Of a DNA stretch of 64,000 bases, positions 18,690 to 28,209 are shown piece after piece; positions within the stretch are counted from its first letter, which is position 1; each line of letters starts with the position of its first letter. The translations under genes and the position numbers were made by a program. The notes under the pieces were generated by a model. It made no database searches, had not been told where the DNA came from, and saw only the letters and a program-made list of their open reading frames with translations. Source of the DNA: Lolliginicoccus lacisalsi (lineage in GTDB: Bacteria > Actinomycetota > Actinomycetes > Mycobacteriales > Mycobacteriaceae); assembly GCF_014841105.1 (NCBI RefSeq), contig NZ_JACYWE010000010.1, positions 62,001 to 126,000 of the forward strand, given 5' to 3'.

Positions 18690-19400
18690 ATGACCATCCA
18701 CCAGTTCGTCACCACGCGCCACGGTGGAGTGTCGCCCGCCCCCTATGAATCCCTCAACCTTGGTGTGCACGTGGGAGACGCCCCGGATCTCGTGACCGAG
18801 AACCGGCGGCGTCTCTCGCTGTTGATACGGGTGGAACCGTCCCGCATCGTCTGGATGGACCAGGTGCATGGGACCCACGTGGAGGTCGTGCGCGGTCCGG
18901 TCGGCAATGCGCTGCCCGGCACCGACGCGGTGGTCACCGACGTGCCCGGGCTCGCCCTGGCCGTGCTGACCGCTGATTGCGTACCGATCCTGCTCGCGGA
19001 CCACGCCGCCGGGATCATCGCTGCGGCGCATGCCGGGCGCAAGGGCGCCGAGGAGGGCATCGCGCGGGAAACCGTGGCCGCGATGGAGGCGCTCGGCGCC
19101 ACCGCGAGCGCGATCGAGGCATTCCTCGGCCCGGGAGCGTGCGGCCAGTGCTACGAGGTGCCCGGAACCATGCGCGCCGAGGTCAGTGCCCGGTTGCCCG
19201 GCAGTGCCTCCGAGACCCGCTGGGGAACGCCCGCGCTCGATCTGCGCAACGGCCTCGAGGAGCAGCTCGTAGCCCTGGGCGTCGCCCGCGTCCGGCGCGA
19301 CCCGCGTTGCACGATCGAGTGCGCGGATCTGTTCAGCCACCGCCGGGGGGCGCCGGCGGGAAGGCTTGCATCGGTCATCTGGCAGGATGCCGCTTCGTGA
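18690..19400 (+). CDS. pgeF: PgeF-like multicopper polyphenol oxidoreductase / purine nucleoside phosphorylase (YfiH family)
   Basis: YfiH/PgeF enzymes act on peptidoglycan editing (E. coli) or purine nucleosides (related homologues). The 236-residue protein starts MTIHQFVTTRHGGVS after GGGGAGCG; the upstream in-frame ATG at 18666 lacks this support. The metal and catalytic residues are intact: His in MDQVHGTHV, Cys in LTADCVPILLAD and His in AAHAGRKG (most relatives have HAGW here). The gene follows ftsZ as in other actinobacteria and overlaps the next gene by 4 nt (GTGA). Confidence 0.88.
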   Translation: MTIHQFVTTRHGGVSPAPYESLNLGVHVGDAPDLVTENRRRLSLLIRVEPSRIVWMDQVHGTHVEVVRGPVGNALPGTDAVVTDVPGLALAVLTADCVPILLADHAAGIIAAAHAGRKGAEEGIARETVAAMEALGATASAIEAFLGPGACGQCYEVPGTMRAEVSARLPGSASETRWGTPALDLRNGLEEQLVALGVARVRRDPRCTIECADLFSHRRGAPAGRLASVIWQDAAS

Positions 19401-20140
19401 GCAATCTTCTGGAGAGCCCGCGTGCCCGCGAGATCGCTGCCGCGCTTGATGTCCAGCGCGAGCGCATCGCGGAGGCGTGCCGTGCCGCGGGCCGGTCGGC
19501 GGAAAGCGTGCACCTCCTGCCCGTGACCAAGTATTTTCCCGCATCCGATGCGAGGATCCTGCGATTGCTCGGCTGCACCGAGCTCGGTGAGTCACGGGCG
19601 CAGGAGGCGGAGGGGAAGGCACGGGAGCTGGCGCTCGCGGAGCCGGGCGCGCCGATCGAGTGGCACATGATCGGGCGGCTCCAGCGCAACAAGGCCAGCA
19701 GTGTCGCGCGCTGGGCGGCCGTCGTGCAATCGGTGGATAACGAGAAGCTCGCGCGGGCGCTGTCCCGAGCGGTGGAGACCGCGCTCGACGCGCAGGATCG
19801 CAGCGCCCGCCTCAGGATCTGCCTGCAGGCCAGCCTCGATGGCGACCCGGAGCGCGGCGGTGCCCGCCTCGAGGACCTGCCCCGGCTCGGCGAGCTTGTC
19901 GCCGGGCTTCCTGGGCTCGAGCTCGCCGGGCTCATGGCCGTGCCCCCGCTGGGCAGTGACGCCGATCGGGAGTTCGCCAGGCTGCGCGAGGCCCACGATC
20001 GGTTCGTCGCGACCTTCCCGTTCGCTACCACGCTCTCGGCGGGAATGTCGGCGGATGCCCCGATCGCAATACGGCATGGATCGACTTGTGTGCGTGTCGG
20101 TACCGCATTGTTAGGGCCTAGGCCGATAACCTCGCCGTAA
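19397..20140 (+). CDS. YggS-family PLP-binding homeostasis protein
   Basis: YggS/PLPBP proteins bind pyridoxal phosphate on a lysine and buffer free PLP; they have no known enzymatic reaction. The 247-residue protein has the PLP lysine in LLPVTKYFPASD near residue 45, ELGESRAQEAEGKA, EWHMIGRLQRNKAS, GLMAVPP, LSAGMSADAPIAI and STCVRVGTALLG. The GTG start overlaps the pgeF stop; longer upstream openings lie inside pgeF. Position between pgeF and sepF is the standard actinobacterial order. Confidence 0.93.
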   Translation: MSNLLESPRAREIAAALDVQRERIAEACRAAGRSAESVHLLPVTKYFPASDARILRLLGCTELGESRAQEAEGKARELALAEPGAPIEWHMIGRLQRNKASSVARWAAVVQSVDNEKLARALSRAVETALDAQDRSARLRICLQASLDGDPERGGARLEDLPRLGELVAGLPGLELAGLMAVPPLGSDADREFARLREAHDRFVATFPFATTLSAGMSADAPIAIRHGSTCVRVGTALLGPRPITSP

Positions 20141-20245
20141 CCATCAATGGTGAACCGGCTTCCCCCGCCACCTCGAACGGTGCCCGTTCCGGGCCACGTC
20201 CATCGACCAGGCCATGCCTCCTCGTCGCCCCAGGAAGGTCAATCC

Positions 20246-20917
20246 ATGAGCGCAATGCAGAAGATCAAGGAGTACTTCGCTCTCGTGCCCCCCGCGGAGT
20301 ACGAGGACGACTACGTCGACGATGTGGATCAGCGCGGCCGCGTCCGTCGTGACCTGCCGCCCGGGCGATTCGACGAGCCGACCGGATACCGGCCGGGCAC
20401 CTACGTTCCCGCGCAGCGGCGGCCCGAGCCCGCACCCTTCCCGCAGCAGGGCGGCTTCGAGCGCGATCCCTACGAGCGCGACCGATTCGGCGGCGACCCC
20501 CGCCAGATGCGTCCGATGGCCCCGCCGCCAGCGGTCGAGGACTTCGATCGGATCCAGCCCGCCCCCCGGCCGGTCGCCCCCCAGCGTCGCAGCGAGCCCG
20601 ATCGCAGGATGGCGCCACCAGCGGAGGACGTCAGCGTTCTCGCCAAGATCACTACCCTGCGCCCGCGCGACTTCAGCGAGGCCCGCACCATCGGCGAGCA
20701 GTTCCGAGACGGGGTGCCGGTGATCATGGATCTCAATGACATGCCTGGCACTGATGCCAAGCGCCTGCTCGACTTCGCCGGTGGCTGCGCTTTTGCTCTC
20801 AACGGCAACTTCGAGAAGGTCGCCTCGAAGGTATTCCTGCTCTCCCCGGCCGATATCGATGTCTCGGCAGAGGATCGGCGCCGGATCGCGGAGACCAGCC
20901 TGAACCAGGGCCGGTGA
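20246..20917 (+). CDS. sepF: SepF, FtsZ membrane anchor
   Basis: SepF anchors FtsZ to the membrane and is essential in Actinobacteria, which lack FtsA and ZipA. The ATG at 20246 follows AGGAAGG (20232-20238) and gives MSAMQKIKEYFALVPP, an amphipathic membrane-binding N-terminus. An acidic, then Pro/Arg/Gln-rich linker (about 18-130) precedes the SepF core (from ITTLRPRDFSEARTIGEQF, through VPVIMDLNDMPGTDAKRLLD, to FAGGCAFALNGNFEKVASKV and FLLSPADIDVS). It is 223 residues. Its core binds the FtsZ tail described above. Confidence 0.95.
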   Translation: MSAMQKIKEYFALVPPAEYEDDYVDDVDQRGRVRRDLPPGRFDEPTGYRPGTYVPAQRRPEPAPFPQQGGFERDPYERDRFGGDPRQMRPMAPPPAVEDFDRIQPAPRPVAPQRRSEPDRRMAPPAEDVSVLAKITTLRPRDFSEARTIGEQFRDGVPVIMDLNDMPGTDAKRLLDFAGGCAFALNGNFEKVASKVFLLSPADIDVSAEDRRRIAETSLNQGR

Positions 20918-20981
20918 CGGTGGGCCGGACGGGCTACCACGTGAGTTTGTTCCCTTCGGCGAATTCGGGCAGAGTGACGGC

Positions 20982-21281
20982 ATGGTGCTGATCCTGGACG
21001 CGCTCTCCACGCTGCTTTTCATCTACTCGCTCCTGCTGATCGCGCGGGTAGTAGTCGAGTTCATCCGCATGTTCGCCCGCGATTGGCGGCCATCCGGTCC
21101 AGTGGTGGTGATCCTCGAGTTCATCTTCATGTCGACCGACCCGCCGATCCGCTTCCTGCGGCGGTTCATCCCGCCTCTGACCTTGGGCAGCGTGCGGCTC
21201 GACCTGTCGGTACTGATCCTGCTGATCGGAATCTCGATCCTTCGAAGTGTCATCACGGCCATTCGGTTCAGCGCCGCGTAG
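20982..21281 (+). CDS. YggT-family membrane protein
   Basis: A 99-residue protein with hydrophobic segments at about 3-27 (LILDALSTLLFIYSLLLIAR) and 70-95 (SVRLDLSVLILLIGISILRS). Between them lies the YggT hallmark DPPIRFLRRFIPPL. Its function is uncertain; in actinobacteria it sits between sepF and divIVA and may have a role in division or osmotic response. No strong Shine-Dalgarno is seen. Confidence 0.9.
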   Translation: MVLILDALSTLLFIYSLLLIARVVVEFIRMFARDWRPSGPVVVILEFIFMSTDPPIRFLRRFIPPLTLGSVRLDLSVLILLIGISILRSVITAIRFSAA

Positions 21282-21374
21282 GGTGATGCCCGGATCATCG
21301 GCATGAGCGTGCCGGACGGGCTCGCGCGTGGTGCCGTGCCCGCCGGTGAGCGCGAGGAAGGCGAGGTACAACAG

Positions 21375-22079
21375 ATGCGTCTTACTCCTTCGGATGTGCA
21401 TAGCGTCGCATTCAAGAAGCAACCGCTGGGCAAGCGTGGCTACGACGAGGACGAGGTCGACGCCTTTCTCGATCTGGTGGAGCAGGAGCTCACGCGCCTC
21501 GGGGAGGAGAACGCCCATCTCGCCGAGCGAGTGTCGAGCCTCGAGGAGTCGGTCGCGGAGGCCCAGTCCGCCGCCGAGGGCCGGGAATCCCCCAGCGGCC
21601 GCGCCATCAAGATCATCGATCATGCCGAGGCGGTCGCGGACCGCGTCACCTCGGACGCGCAGGAGGAAGCGGACGCCCTGCTGACCCGCGCGCGCGAGGA
21701 GGCCAAGGCTATGACCACCGAGGCCCGGGACAAGTCCGAGGCCATGGTGACCGATGCGCGCGAGAAGGCGGACCTCATCGTCTCGCGCGCGAGCGAGAAG
21801 GCCGACGCGCTGCGGGCCGAGTCCGAGAAAGAGCACGCTGACCTGCTCGCGTCCGTCGCTGAGCAGCGCTCGACCCTCGAGGGGCGGATCAACCAGCTGC
21901 GAACTTTCGAGCGCGAGTACCGCGTGCGGCGCAAGGCATACCTCGAGGCCCAGCTCGAGGACCTCACGGCCTCGGGGGCGCCGTCGCAGCAGGGTCACCC
22001 CGGTGGCGCGGAACAGCCCGAGCGCGCGGCCACGGCGGATCCCGTCGCGGAGCGAGGGCTCGTCAACAACGCCTCCTAG
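21375..22079 (+). CDS. wag31: Wag31/DivIVA polar growth scaffold
   Basis: Wag31 (DivIVA) marks the cell poles and directs tip growth in Mycobacteriales. The ATG at 21375 after GAGGT (21363-21367) gives [20 protein letters not shown], matching the family N-terminus; the longer frame from 21303 is rejected. The lipid-binding crossed-coil domain occupies residues 1-60 ([20 protein letters not shown]). A coiled coil with near-heptad repeats ([20 protein letters not shown], then similar units) spans about 75-200. The tail is short and Gly/Ala-rich. It is 234 residues and ends the dcw cluster. Confidence 0.95.
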   Translation: MRLTPSDVHSVAFKKQPLGKRGYDEDEVDAFLDLVEQELTRLGEENAHLAERVSSLEESVAEAQSAAEGRESPSGRAIKIIDHAEAVADRVTSDAQEEADALLTRAREEAKAMTTEARDKSEAMVTDAREKADLIVSRASEKADALRAESEKEHADLLASVAEQRSTLEGRINQLRTFEREYRVRRKAYLEAQLEDLTASGAPSQQGHPGGAEQPERAATADPVAERGLVNNAS

Positions 22080-22096
22080 GCGCGCGGCAAGGGTGC

Positions 22097-22124
22097 CCCG
22101 GGCAGTGGCACGCACCTGCCCGGG
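22097..22124 (+). terminator. Possible terminator after wag31
   Basis: CCCGGGCAG (22097-22105) pairs perfectly with CTGCCCGGG (22116-22124), with a 10-nt loop and no T-run. It lies 17 bp after the wag31 stop and just before a -10-like TATCAT that may start the ileS leader. Confidence 0.5.
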
Positions 22125-22149
22125 TGCCGTATCATCAAGGCCGTTCCCG

Positions 22150-22427
22150 GTCCTCGTGATCGATCATGGTGGGCCGGGCGGAGCAATGGCGTTGATCCGG
22201 CGATCACCGGGGAGCTTTCGGAAGAACAGCCGTTCAGGCAGCGTGCAGCAGCGTGGTCGGCCTAGTAGAACCGAACGGGATGGCCCGTCATAGCCAGTGC
22301 AGAGAGGCGGGACGTGCGTCCCGCAAGCGGGGTGGTACCGCGGTGCGCGCAGCAGGATGCCCGCATCGTCCCCGTGCCAGGGCTACACCATGCAGGCCGC
22401 ATGGCCGCAGGCACGAGGAGCAGAGTG
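22150..22427 (+). promoter_or_regulatory. ileS T-box riboswitch (translational type)
   Basis: The leader contains the T-box core AAGCGGGGTGGTACCGCGG (22325-22343), directly preceded by a GC-rich hairpin GCGGGACGTGCGTCCCGC. About 120 nt upstream lies GCGATCACCGGGGAGC with a candidate isoleucine specifier ATC (22203-22205). Actinobacterial ileS T-boxes are known to act on translation: uncharged tRNA-Ile stabilises the antisequestrator and frees the ribosome-binding site. Here GAGGAG (22415-22420) before the start would be the sequestered site. The boundaries are approximate and the specifier call is inference. Confidence 0.85.
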
Positions 22428-25400
22428 GTGTCGAACACCGGTACCGGAAGCACAGCAGGCCGCAGCAGCGCGGCGAGCGACGGAGCCGCCGGGGGACCAG
22501 CCCCTGGGGGAACGGGAGCGCCCGGGGATACCTACCCCGTGGTCGCCTATCCCGGTGCTGCGGACGCCTCCCCACGGTTCCCCCAGCTCGAGAAGGCTGT
22601 TCTTGCCCAGTGGGACGCCGAGGGTACGTTCCGCCGCAGCATCGAGCAGCGCGCGGGCGCCCCGGAGTTCGTGTTCTACGACGGGCCCCCGTTCGCCAAT
22701 GGCCTGCCGCATTACGGGCACCTGCTCACCGGATATGTCAAGGATCTCGTGCCCCGATTCCAGACCATGCGCGGCAAGAAGGTCGAGCGCCGGTTCGGGT
22801 GGGACTGCCATGGCCTGCCCGCCGAGGTGGAGGCCGAGAAGCAGCTCGGCATCACCCACAAGTCGGAGATCGACTCGATGGGCATCGCCGAGTTCAATGA
22901 TGCCTGCCGTACCTCGGTGCTGCGCTACACCCAGGAGTGGCAGGACTATGTGACGCGGCAGGCACGCTGGGTCGATTTCGACAATGACTACAAGACCCTC
23001 GACACCGACTACATGGAGTCGGTGATGTGGGCGTTCCGTTCGTTGTGGGACAAGGGCCTGATCTTCGAGGGCTTCCGGGTCTTGTGGTACTGCTGGCGGT
23101 GCGAGACCCCGCTCAGCGCCACCGAGACCAAGATGGATGACGTCTACAAGATGCGGCAGGATCCCGCCGTCACGGTGGCGATGCCGCTGCACGAGTCGAA
23201 GGTCGGCGACGGCATCCTCAACGGCGCGAGCGCCCTGATCTGGACGACCACGCCCTGGACGTTGCCGTCGAACCTCGCCATCTCGGTGAACCCGGGCATC
23301 GACTACGTGCAGGTGCGCGCGGCGGACGGCGAGCGCTACCTGCTGGCCGAGGCACGCCTGGCGCACTACGCGCGCGAGCTGGGCACGCACCCCGAGATCG
23401 TGTCCCGCCACACGGGCGCCGAGCTTCTCGGCATCACCGACGACCCACCGTTCTCGTTCTTCGTCGGCCGCCCGAACGCGCACCAGATCGTCGCCGCTGA
23501 CTATGTCACCACCAGCGACGGCACCGGCATCGTCCACATGGCCCCGGCGTTCGGCGAGGACGACAAGCTGATCACCGACGCTGCCGGGATCGAGGTGGTC
23601 GTCCCGGTCAACGAGCGCGGCGAGTTCACCAGCGAGGTTCCCGCCTATGCCGGACTGCAGGTCTTCGAGGCCAACAAGCCGATCATCGCGGACCTGAAGA
23701 ACGCCGGGATCCTCCTGCGGCACGAGACCTACGACCACCCCTACCCGCATTGCTGGCGCTGCAACCCCCCGCTGATGCAAAAGGCAGTCTCGTCCTGGTT
23801 CGTCGACGTGCCCGCGATCCGCGACCGCATGGTGGAGCTGAACAAGCAGATCACCTGGGTTCCCGAGCACATCCGGGACGGCCAGTTCGGCAAGTGGCTC
23901 GAGGGCGCGCGCGACTGGTCGATCAGCCGCAACCGCTACTGGGGCAGCCCCATCCCGGTCTGGCGGTCCGATGATCCGGCCTATCCGCGCATCGATGTGT
24001 ACGGCTCGCTCGACGACCTCGAGCGGGACTTCGGCGTGCGGCCCGCCAACTTGCACCGCCCGCAGATCGACGAGCTCGTCCGCCCCAATCCGGATGATCC
24101 GACTGGCAAGTCGATGATGCGGCGCGTGCCCGAGGTGCTCGACTGCTGGTTCGAGTCCGGCTCCATGCCGTTCGCCCAGGTGCACTACCCGTTCGAGAAC
24201 CGCGAATGGTTCGAGAGCCACTATCCGGGGGACTTCATCGTCGAGTACAACGGGCAGACGCGCGGCTGGTTCTACACCCTTCACGTCCTCGCGACCGCCC
24301 TTTTCGACTCGGCCTCGTTCCGTACTGTCGTGGCGCACGGCATCGTGCTGGGCGATGACGGGCTGAAGATGAGCAAGTCCAAGGGCAACTATCCCGATGT
24401 CAATGAAGTGTTTGACCGCGATGGCTCCGACGCGATGCGCTGGTTCCTCATGTCGTCGCCGATCCTGCGGGGCGGCAACCTGATCGTCACCGAGCAGGGC
24501 ATCCGCGAGGGTGTCCGCCAGGCCCAATTGCCCATCTGGAACGCCTGGAGCTTCCTGCGGCTCTACGCCGATCGGAAGGCTATCTGGCGCACGGACTCGC
24601 AGCACGTCCTGGATCGCTACATCCTCGCGAAGCTGCGCGATACCCGCGACGTGATGACCGAGGCGCTCGACAGCAACGATATCGCCACCGCCTGCGACGC
24701 CCTGCGATTGTTCAGCGACGCTCTCACCAACTGGTACGTGCGCCGTTCCCGGGCCCGGTTCTGGGACGGGCAGGACGCGGACCCGGAGGCGTTCGACACC
24801 CTCCACACCGTCCTGGAGCTCACGTGCCGGCTCGCGGCGCCGCTGCTGCCGATGATGAGCGAGGTCGTCTGGCGCGGCCTTACCGGTGGCGATTCGGTGC
24901 ACCTGCAGGACTGGCCGGAGGCCGATGAGGTGCCCCTCGACGAGGATCTGGTCGCGGCGATGGACGAATCACGGTCCGTTTGCTCGGCCGTGCTCAGCGT
25001 GCGCAAGGCCCAGAAGCTGCGGGTACGCCTGCCCCTGGCCTCGCTGACCATCGCGTCGGAGGACGCCGATCGGCTGCGCCCCTTCACGGGAATCATCGCC
25101 GACGAGGTCAACGTCAAGCACATCGATCTGACCACCGATGTCGACATCCATGGCAGGTTCGAGCTCGCCGTGAACGCCCGCGCCGCGGGGCCCCGTCTCG
25201 GCAAGGATGTGCAGACCGTCATCCGGGCCGTCAAGTCCGGTGATTGGACCGCCAACGCGGACGGGACCGTCACCGCGGCCGGGATCGTGCTGGAGCCCGG
25301 CGAGTTCACCCAGCGGCTGGTCGCGGCCGAGCCGGAGTCCACCGCTGCCCTGCCCGGCGGGGCCGGGCTGGTCGTGCTGGATCTCGAGGTCACCGAGGAC

Positions 25401-25664
25401 CTCGAGTCGGAGGGCTGGGCCAAGGACCGCATCCGTGAGCTCCAGGAATGTCGCCGGGCCCTGGATCTGGCGATCTCTGATCGCATCACCGTCGAGCTCG
25501 CGGTCCCGGCGCACCGGCTCGGCTGGGCGGATCGCCATCGAGACCTGATCGCGGGCGAGGTCCTCGCCACGGAGCTGAGCATCACCGATGCCGCGGATAT
25601 CGTCCCCGGCACCCATCGTGATGTGGGCGACGGATCGTGGGCGCTGGTCACCAAGGCGGGCTAG
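22428..25664 (+). CDS. ileS: Isoleucyl-tRNA synthetase, eukaryote-like type
   Basis: Charges tRNA-Ile with isoleucine in the cytoplasm. I place the start at GTG 22428, 7 nt after GAGGAG; GTG 22425 and ATG 22401 are alternatives, and the first ATGs in the frame lie within the T-box. The protein is about 1078 residues. The HIGH-type motif is HYGH in [17 protein letters not shown]; the KMSKS loop is [12 protein letters not shown]. An editing domain ([19 protein letters not shown]) and the anticodon-binding C-terminus follow. The long C-terminal part and HYGH indicate the type that includes mycobacterial, mupirocin-insensitive enzymes. The first ~35 residues are low-complexity and variable. Confidence 0.95.
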   Translation: MSNTGTGSTAGRSSAASDGAAGGPAPGGTGAPGDTYPVVAYPGAADASPRFPQLEKAVLAQWDAEGTFRRSIEQRAGAPEFVFYDGPPFANGLPHYGHLLTGYVKDLVPRFQTMRGKKVERRFGWDCHGLPAEVEAEKQLGITHKSEIDSMGIAEFNDACRTSVLRYTQEWQDYVTRQARWVDFDNDYKTLDTDYMESVMWAFRSLWDKGLIFEGFRVLWYCWRCETPLSATETKMDDVYKMRQDPAVTVAMPLHESKVGDGILNGASALIWTTTPWTLPSNLAISVNPGIDYVQVRAADGERYLLAEARLAHYARELGTHPEIVSRHTGAELLGITDDPPFSFFVGRPNAHQIVAADYVTTSDGTGIVHMAPAFGEDDKLITDAAGIEVVVPVNERGEFTSEVPAYAGLQVFEANKPIIADLKNAGILLRHETYDHPYPHCWRCNPPLMQKAVSSWFVDVPAIRDRMVELNKQITWVPEHIRDGQFGKWLEGARDWSISRNRYWGSPIPVWRSDDPAYPRIDVYGSLDDLERDFGVRPANLHRPQIDELVRPNPDDPTGKSMMRRVPEVLDCWFESGSMPFAQVHYPFENREWFESHYPGDFIVEYNGQTRGWFYTLHVLATALFDSASFRTVVAHGIVLGDDGLKMSKSKGNYPDVNEVFDRDGSDAMRWFLMSSPILRGGNLIVTEQGIREGVRQAQLPIWNAWSFLRLYADRKAIWRTDSQHVLDRYILAKLRDTRDVMTEALDSNDIATACDALRLFSDALTNWYVRRSRARFWDGQDADPEAFDTLHTVLELTCRLAAPLLPMMSEVVWRGLTGGDSVHLQDWPEADEVPLDEDLVAAMDESRSVCSAVLSVRKAQKLRVRLPLASLTIASEDADRLRPFTGIIADEVNVKHIDLTTDVDIHGRFELAVNARAAGPRLGKDVQTVIRAVKSGDWTANADGTVTAAGIVLEPGEFTQRLVAAEPESTAALPGGAGLVVLDLEVTEDLESEGWAKDRIRELQECRRALDLAISDRITVELAVPAHRLGWADRHRDLIAGEVLATELSITDAADIVPGTHRDVGDGSWALVTKAG

Positions 25665-25834
25665 CCGAGCCCCTGGCCGCGTAAGGGAAAAAGTAAGAAT
25701 CGCGTGTGGATACTTGTGGTGCGGCATTGAACGAGCCAGCACAGCCAGTAGTATCGAGCGGGAGCCAGACCGTGTCACCCCTCGGTGCCCGCACCTAGGC
25801 GGTTGACCTGAGACGAGATGCAAAGGACGCTGCA

Positions 25835-26347
25835 TTGAAATTGCGAAACATCATGGTCGTGGGCATTGCCGCGCCAGCGCTGATGCTGACCGCCTGTGGA
25901 TCCGAGGACGGTGGCACCACCGACGGGCCAGAGCAGACCAACGACGCGGCGCCCTCGGCGCAGTGCGAGGTTCCGGAGGGTGACATCCCTACCGGCCCCG
26001 AGCTCCTTGAGATCCTGAACGCGGCTCTTGATCCCGCCGTGCCCGAGGACGAGAAGGCCATGCTCATCGAGGGCGGCGGCGACGATCCCGAGCTGTGGGC
26101 GCAGCTGTCCGCCGAGGCAGCCCAGAACCCGGACATCCAGTACGAGATCCCGGACACGCCGGATGCGGTGTTCCCGCTCGACGAGTGCACGCTGAGCGCG
26201 AACTTCACCCTCCAGATCTCGCCCGATCAGCCAGCCAACACGGGCAGCCTGTTCTTCGTGGCCGAGGACGGCCGCTGGAAGCTCTCCCGCGACGACGCCT
26301 GCAACTTCGTGACGTCCTTCGCGCTCGAGACCGATCTGTGCGGCTGA
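25835..26347 (+). CDS. MTB12/CFP2-like lipoprotein
   Basis: A 170-residue predicted lipoprotein. The TTG at 25835 is supported by AAAGGACG (25822-25829) and places a signal peptide MKLRNIMVVGIAAPALMLTA before Cys21 (lipobox LTAC). After an acidic Gly/Thr linker, the C-terminal domain (IPTGPELLEILNAALDPAVP, EDEKAMLIEGG, FFVAEDGRWKLSRDDACNF) resembles the low-molecular-weight antigen MTB12 family of mycobacteria, as I recall it. It probably sits on the outer face of the membrane. Its function is unknown. It is monocistronic, followed by a terminator. Confidence 0.8.
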   Translation: MKLRNIMVVGIAAPALMLTACGSEDGGTTDGPEQTNDAAPSAQCEVPEGDIPTGPELLEILNAALDPAVPEDEKAMLIEGGGDDPELWAQLSAEAAQNPDIQYEIPDTPDAVFPLDECTLSANFTLQISPDQPANTGSLFFVAEDGRWKLSRDDACNFVTSFALETDLCG

Positions 26348-26393
26348 GGACCTAGCCCCCGAGGCACCCGCAGCGCACAACTCTGATATGCAC

Positions 26394-26424
26394 GCAGGCC
26401 CCGCGACATGCTCGTGGGGCCTGC
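26394..26424. terminator. Bidirectional terminator between convergent lipoprotein genes
   Basis: Stem GCAGGCCCCGCGA / TCGTGGGGCCTGC (26394-26406 with 26412-26424, one G-T wobble) with loop CATGC. It lies between the rightward MTB12-like gene and the end of the leftward lipoprotein gene, so it can serve both. Confidence 0.8.
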
Positions 26425-26464
26425 TGCTATTCGTGCCGCGGTGAGCGGGGCGAGGGGGCGCTTG

Positions 26465-27472
26465 TCAGGGCTGGCTCCAGGTCAGGGCCATCCCCGTGGT
26501 CTGCTGCAGGGTGAAGCCGGTCGCCGGGTCGGAATACTGCTGCTCCCCGCGGACCTCGACCTGGCCGGAGATGGGCAGCGGCTGCGCCAGGTCGATGGTG
26601 ATCCTGCCCGAGCCGTTGCTGGAGAACGTATCGACCAGCAGCCGCCCGGCACCGGGCGTGTCGAAGTACTCGAGGCTCGGCTGCTGGTTCACCGATACAT
26701 CGAGCACGATCCTGTTGCCCGTGCGCTCCAGCAGGGTGACCGTGGTTGACTGCACGATGTCGGTGGCGCTCTCGATGGGCTGCTCGATGAGCCAGCGAGC
26801 GCCGGGGCCGACAGGCTCGCTGGGCATGACCCCAACGCCATAGACGGTCTGGAACATTGCATGCTCGAGCGCCTCGCGGGCGGTGTCATTCGATTGCGGG
26901 CTGGGCGACAGGGTCAGCTCATGCACCGCTCCGCTTGGCGATATGCGCAGCGTCGCCTCCGAACCCGGGGCGTCGTCCAGGGCGGACCGGGTGTTTTCAT
27001 CGGGACTCGTCGCGGCGCCCACGGTGAGGGTGACATTCTGGCCCATCGCGTTGCTCGCGCCGATGCGGGCGGTGAGCGGAAGCGTCACCTCGGGACGCGA
27101 GAAATCCTGCTCCGGGTCGCCACCGAGAACCTGTGCGATCGTGGACCGCGCGGTGACGAGATGCTCCGACTCGGTGCCATGCGCGAACTGATAGGCCAGC
27201 TCGCCACGAGGCTCGGCTCCCGGGTCGAGGAGCGTCACCGTGGTGGGTGGCACCGGCAAGGTGACCGTGACCCGCTCCGCGGGGGCCTCGCCGGCATCGT
27301 CGCTGCTCGAGGCGCACGCGGCAGGCAGCGCGGCGGTCGCGGCGAGCACCAGGCCGAGGACTGCCGTGCCCCATGTGCGGCCTCGGCGCCGGGCAACCCC
27401 GTGCGCCGCGCGCCCGCGGGGAACTGGTGATCGCGCCGCGGGGTGGTCGGGATCGGGAGAACGTGGGTCCAC
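26465..27472 (-). CDS. Predicted secreted or lipoprotein, DUF6263-like
   Basis: 335 residues from a GTG start. A basic N-terminus (RRRGRTWG) precedes a hydrophobic segment (TAVLGLVLAATAALPAAC) with a possible but weak lipobox at Cys53. The mature part is Thr/Val-rich and beta-predicted: PPTTVTLLDPGAEPRGELAY, several copies of TVTL-like strands, GARWLIEQPIES, SSNGSGRITIDLAQPLPISG and a C-terminal TTGMALTWSQP. The pattern of even repeats and the late QVEVRGEQQYSDPATGF resembles proteins annotated DUF6263 in Mycobacteriales; I hold this loosely. It is divergent from lspA, which encodes the signal peptidase for lipoproteins. The start could be further downstream. Confidence 0.7.
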   Translation of the reverse strand: MDPRSPDPDHPAARSPVPRGRAAHGVARRRGRTWGTAVLGLVLAATAALPAACASSSDDAGEAPAERVTVTLPVPPTTVTLLDPGAEPRGELAYQFAHGTESEHLVTARSTIAQVLGGDPEQDFSRPEVTLPLTARIGASNAMGQNVTLTVGAATSPDENTRSALDDAPGSEATLRISPSGAVHELTLSPSPQSNDTAREALEHAMFQTVYGVGVMPSEPVGPGARWLIEQPIESATDIVQSTTVTLLERTGNRIVLDVSVNQQPSLEYFDTPGAGRLLVDTFSSNGSGRITIDLAQPLPISGQVEVRGEQQYSDPATGFTLQQTTGMALTWSQP

Positions 27473-27573
27473 AATGCGAGGTTAATGCACCAACCGGCTT
27501 ATTCCCTACCGCTCGCTGTGATCGGGCCCGCGCGACGTTGAAGGATGCTGCGCCGATAGTGGATGATGTGGGG

Positions 27574-28209
27574 GTGAGCGAACAACCGACCGAACTCGCG
27601 CTGGTCCGCCCGCGCCGCGCCCGCACCATCATCGCCCTCGGGCTCGGTGTGCTCGCGCTCGACTTGTCCACGAAGATCCTGGCCGTACGCTTCCTCGAGG
27701 ATCGCGAGCCCGTCCGCCTCCTCGGGGGGCTGCTGTACCTGACGCTGCACCGCAACCCGGGCGCGGCGTTCTCGATGGCCACGGGCCTTACCTGGCTGTT
27801 GTCGGCGATCACGCTGCTCGTCGCGGTCGTGATCATCGTGGCAAGCCGACGCATCCGATCACTGCCGTGGGCGATCGGCCTCGGCGCGATCCTCGGCGGC
27901 GCGCTGGGCAACCTGGTCGATCGGGTGTTCCGCGAGCCGGCCGGCTTCCAGGGGCACGTGGTGGACTTTCTGTCCCTGCTGGCGCCCGATGGCAGTGTCT
28001 GGCCGGTGTTCAATGTCGCGGATCCGGCGATCGTCGGTGGAGCCATCCTGCTCGTGCTGCTCACTGTGTTCGGCGTGGAGCCGGATGGCACGCGCTACCG
28101 GTCGGCCAAGGCTGACGAGGCGGAGGCAGGCCCGGAGCAGTCGGCCCGAGAGAAGCCGGCCCGAGAGAAACCGGCCCAGGAGAAATGGGCACAGGGGGAG
28201 GACGCATGA
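27574..28209 (+). CDS. lspA: Lipoprotein signal peptidase LspA
   Basis: LspA is the membrane aspartyl protease that cleaves prolipoproteins after lipid attachment. Four hydrophobic segments and the family motifs are visible: [20 protein letters not shown] with the first catalytic Asp, VVDFLSL, and [14 protein letters not shown] with the second Asp. GTG 27574 was chosen; GTG 27568 and 27559 are in frame and possible. At 211 residues it exceeds the family norm (about 160-200) through a charged cytoplasmic tail with the repeats [15 protein letters not shown]. The stop overlaps the pseudouridine synthase start (ATGA). Clients in this window include the MTB12-like protein and the serpin. Confidence 0.94.
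   Translation: MSEQPTELALVRPRRARTIIALGLGVLALDLSTKILAVRFLEDREPVRLLGGLLYLTLHRNPGAAFSMATGLTWLLSAITLLVAVVIIVASRRIRSLPWAIGLGAILGGALGNLVDRVFREPAGFQGHVVDFLSLLAPDGSVWPVFNVADPAIVGGAILLVLLTVFGVEPDGTRYRSAKADEAEAGPEQSAREKPAREKPAQEKWAQGEDA
28143..28187 (+). repeat. 15-bp tandem repeat, three copies, in the lspA tail
   Basis: Units 28143-28157, 28158-28172 and 28173-28187 share the pattern GGCCCGAGAGAAGCC with few changes. They encode charged Arg/Gln-Glu-Lys-Pro-Ala repeats. Copy-number change would keep the frame. Confidence 0.75.

Noticed and set aside
21303-21374. Longer N-terminus for Wag31 starting at 21303
   Set aside because: The family N-terminus begins at [10 protein letters not shown], and a ribosome-binding site lies just before 21375.
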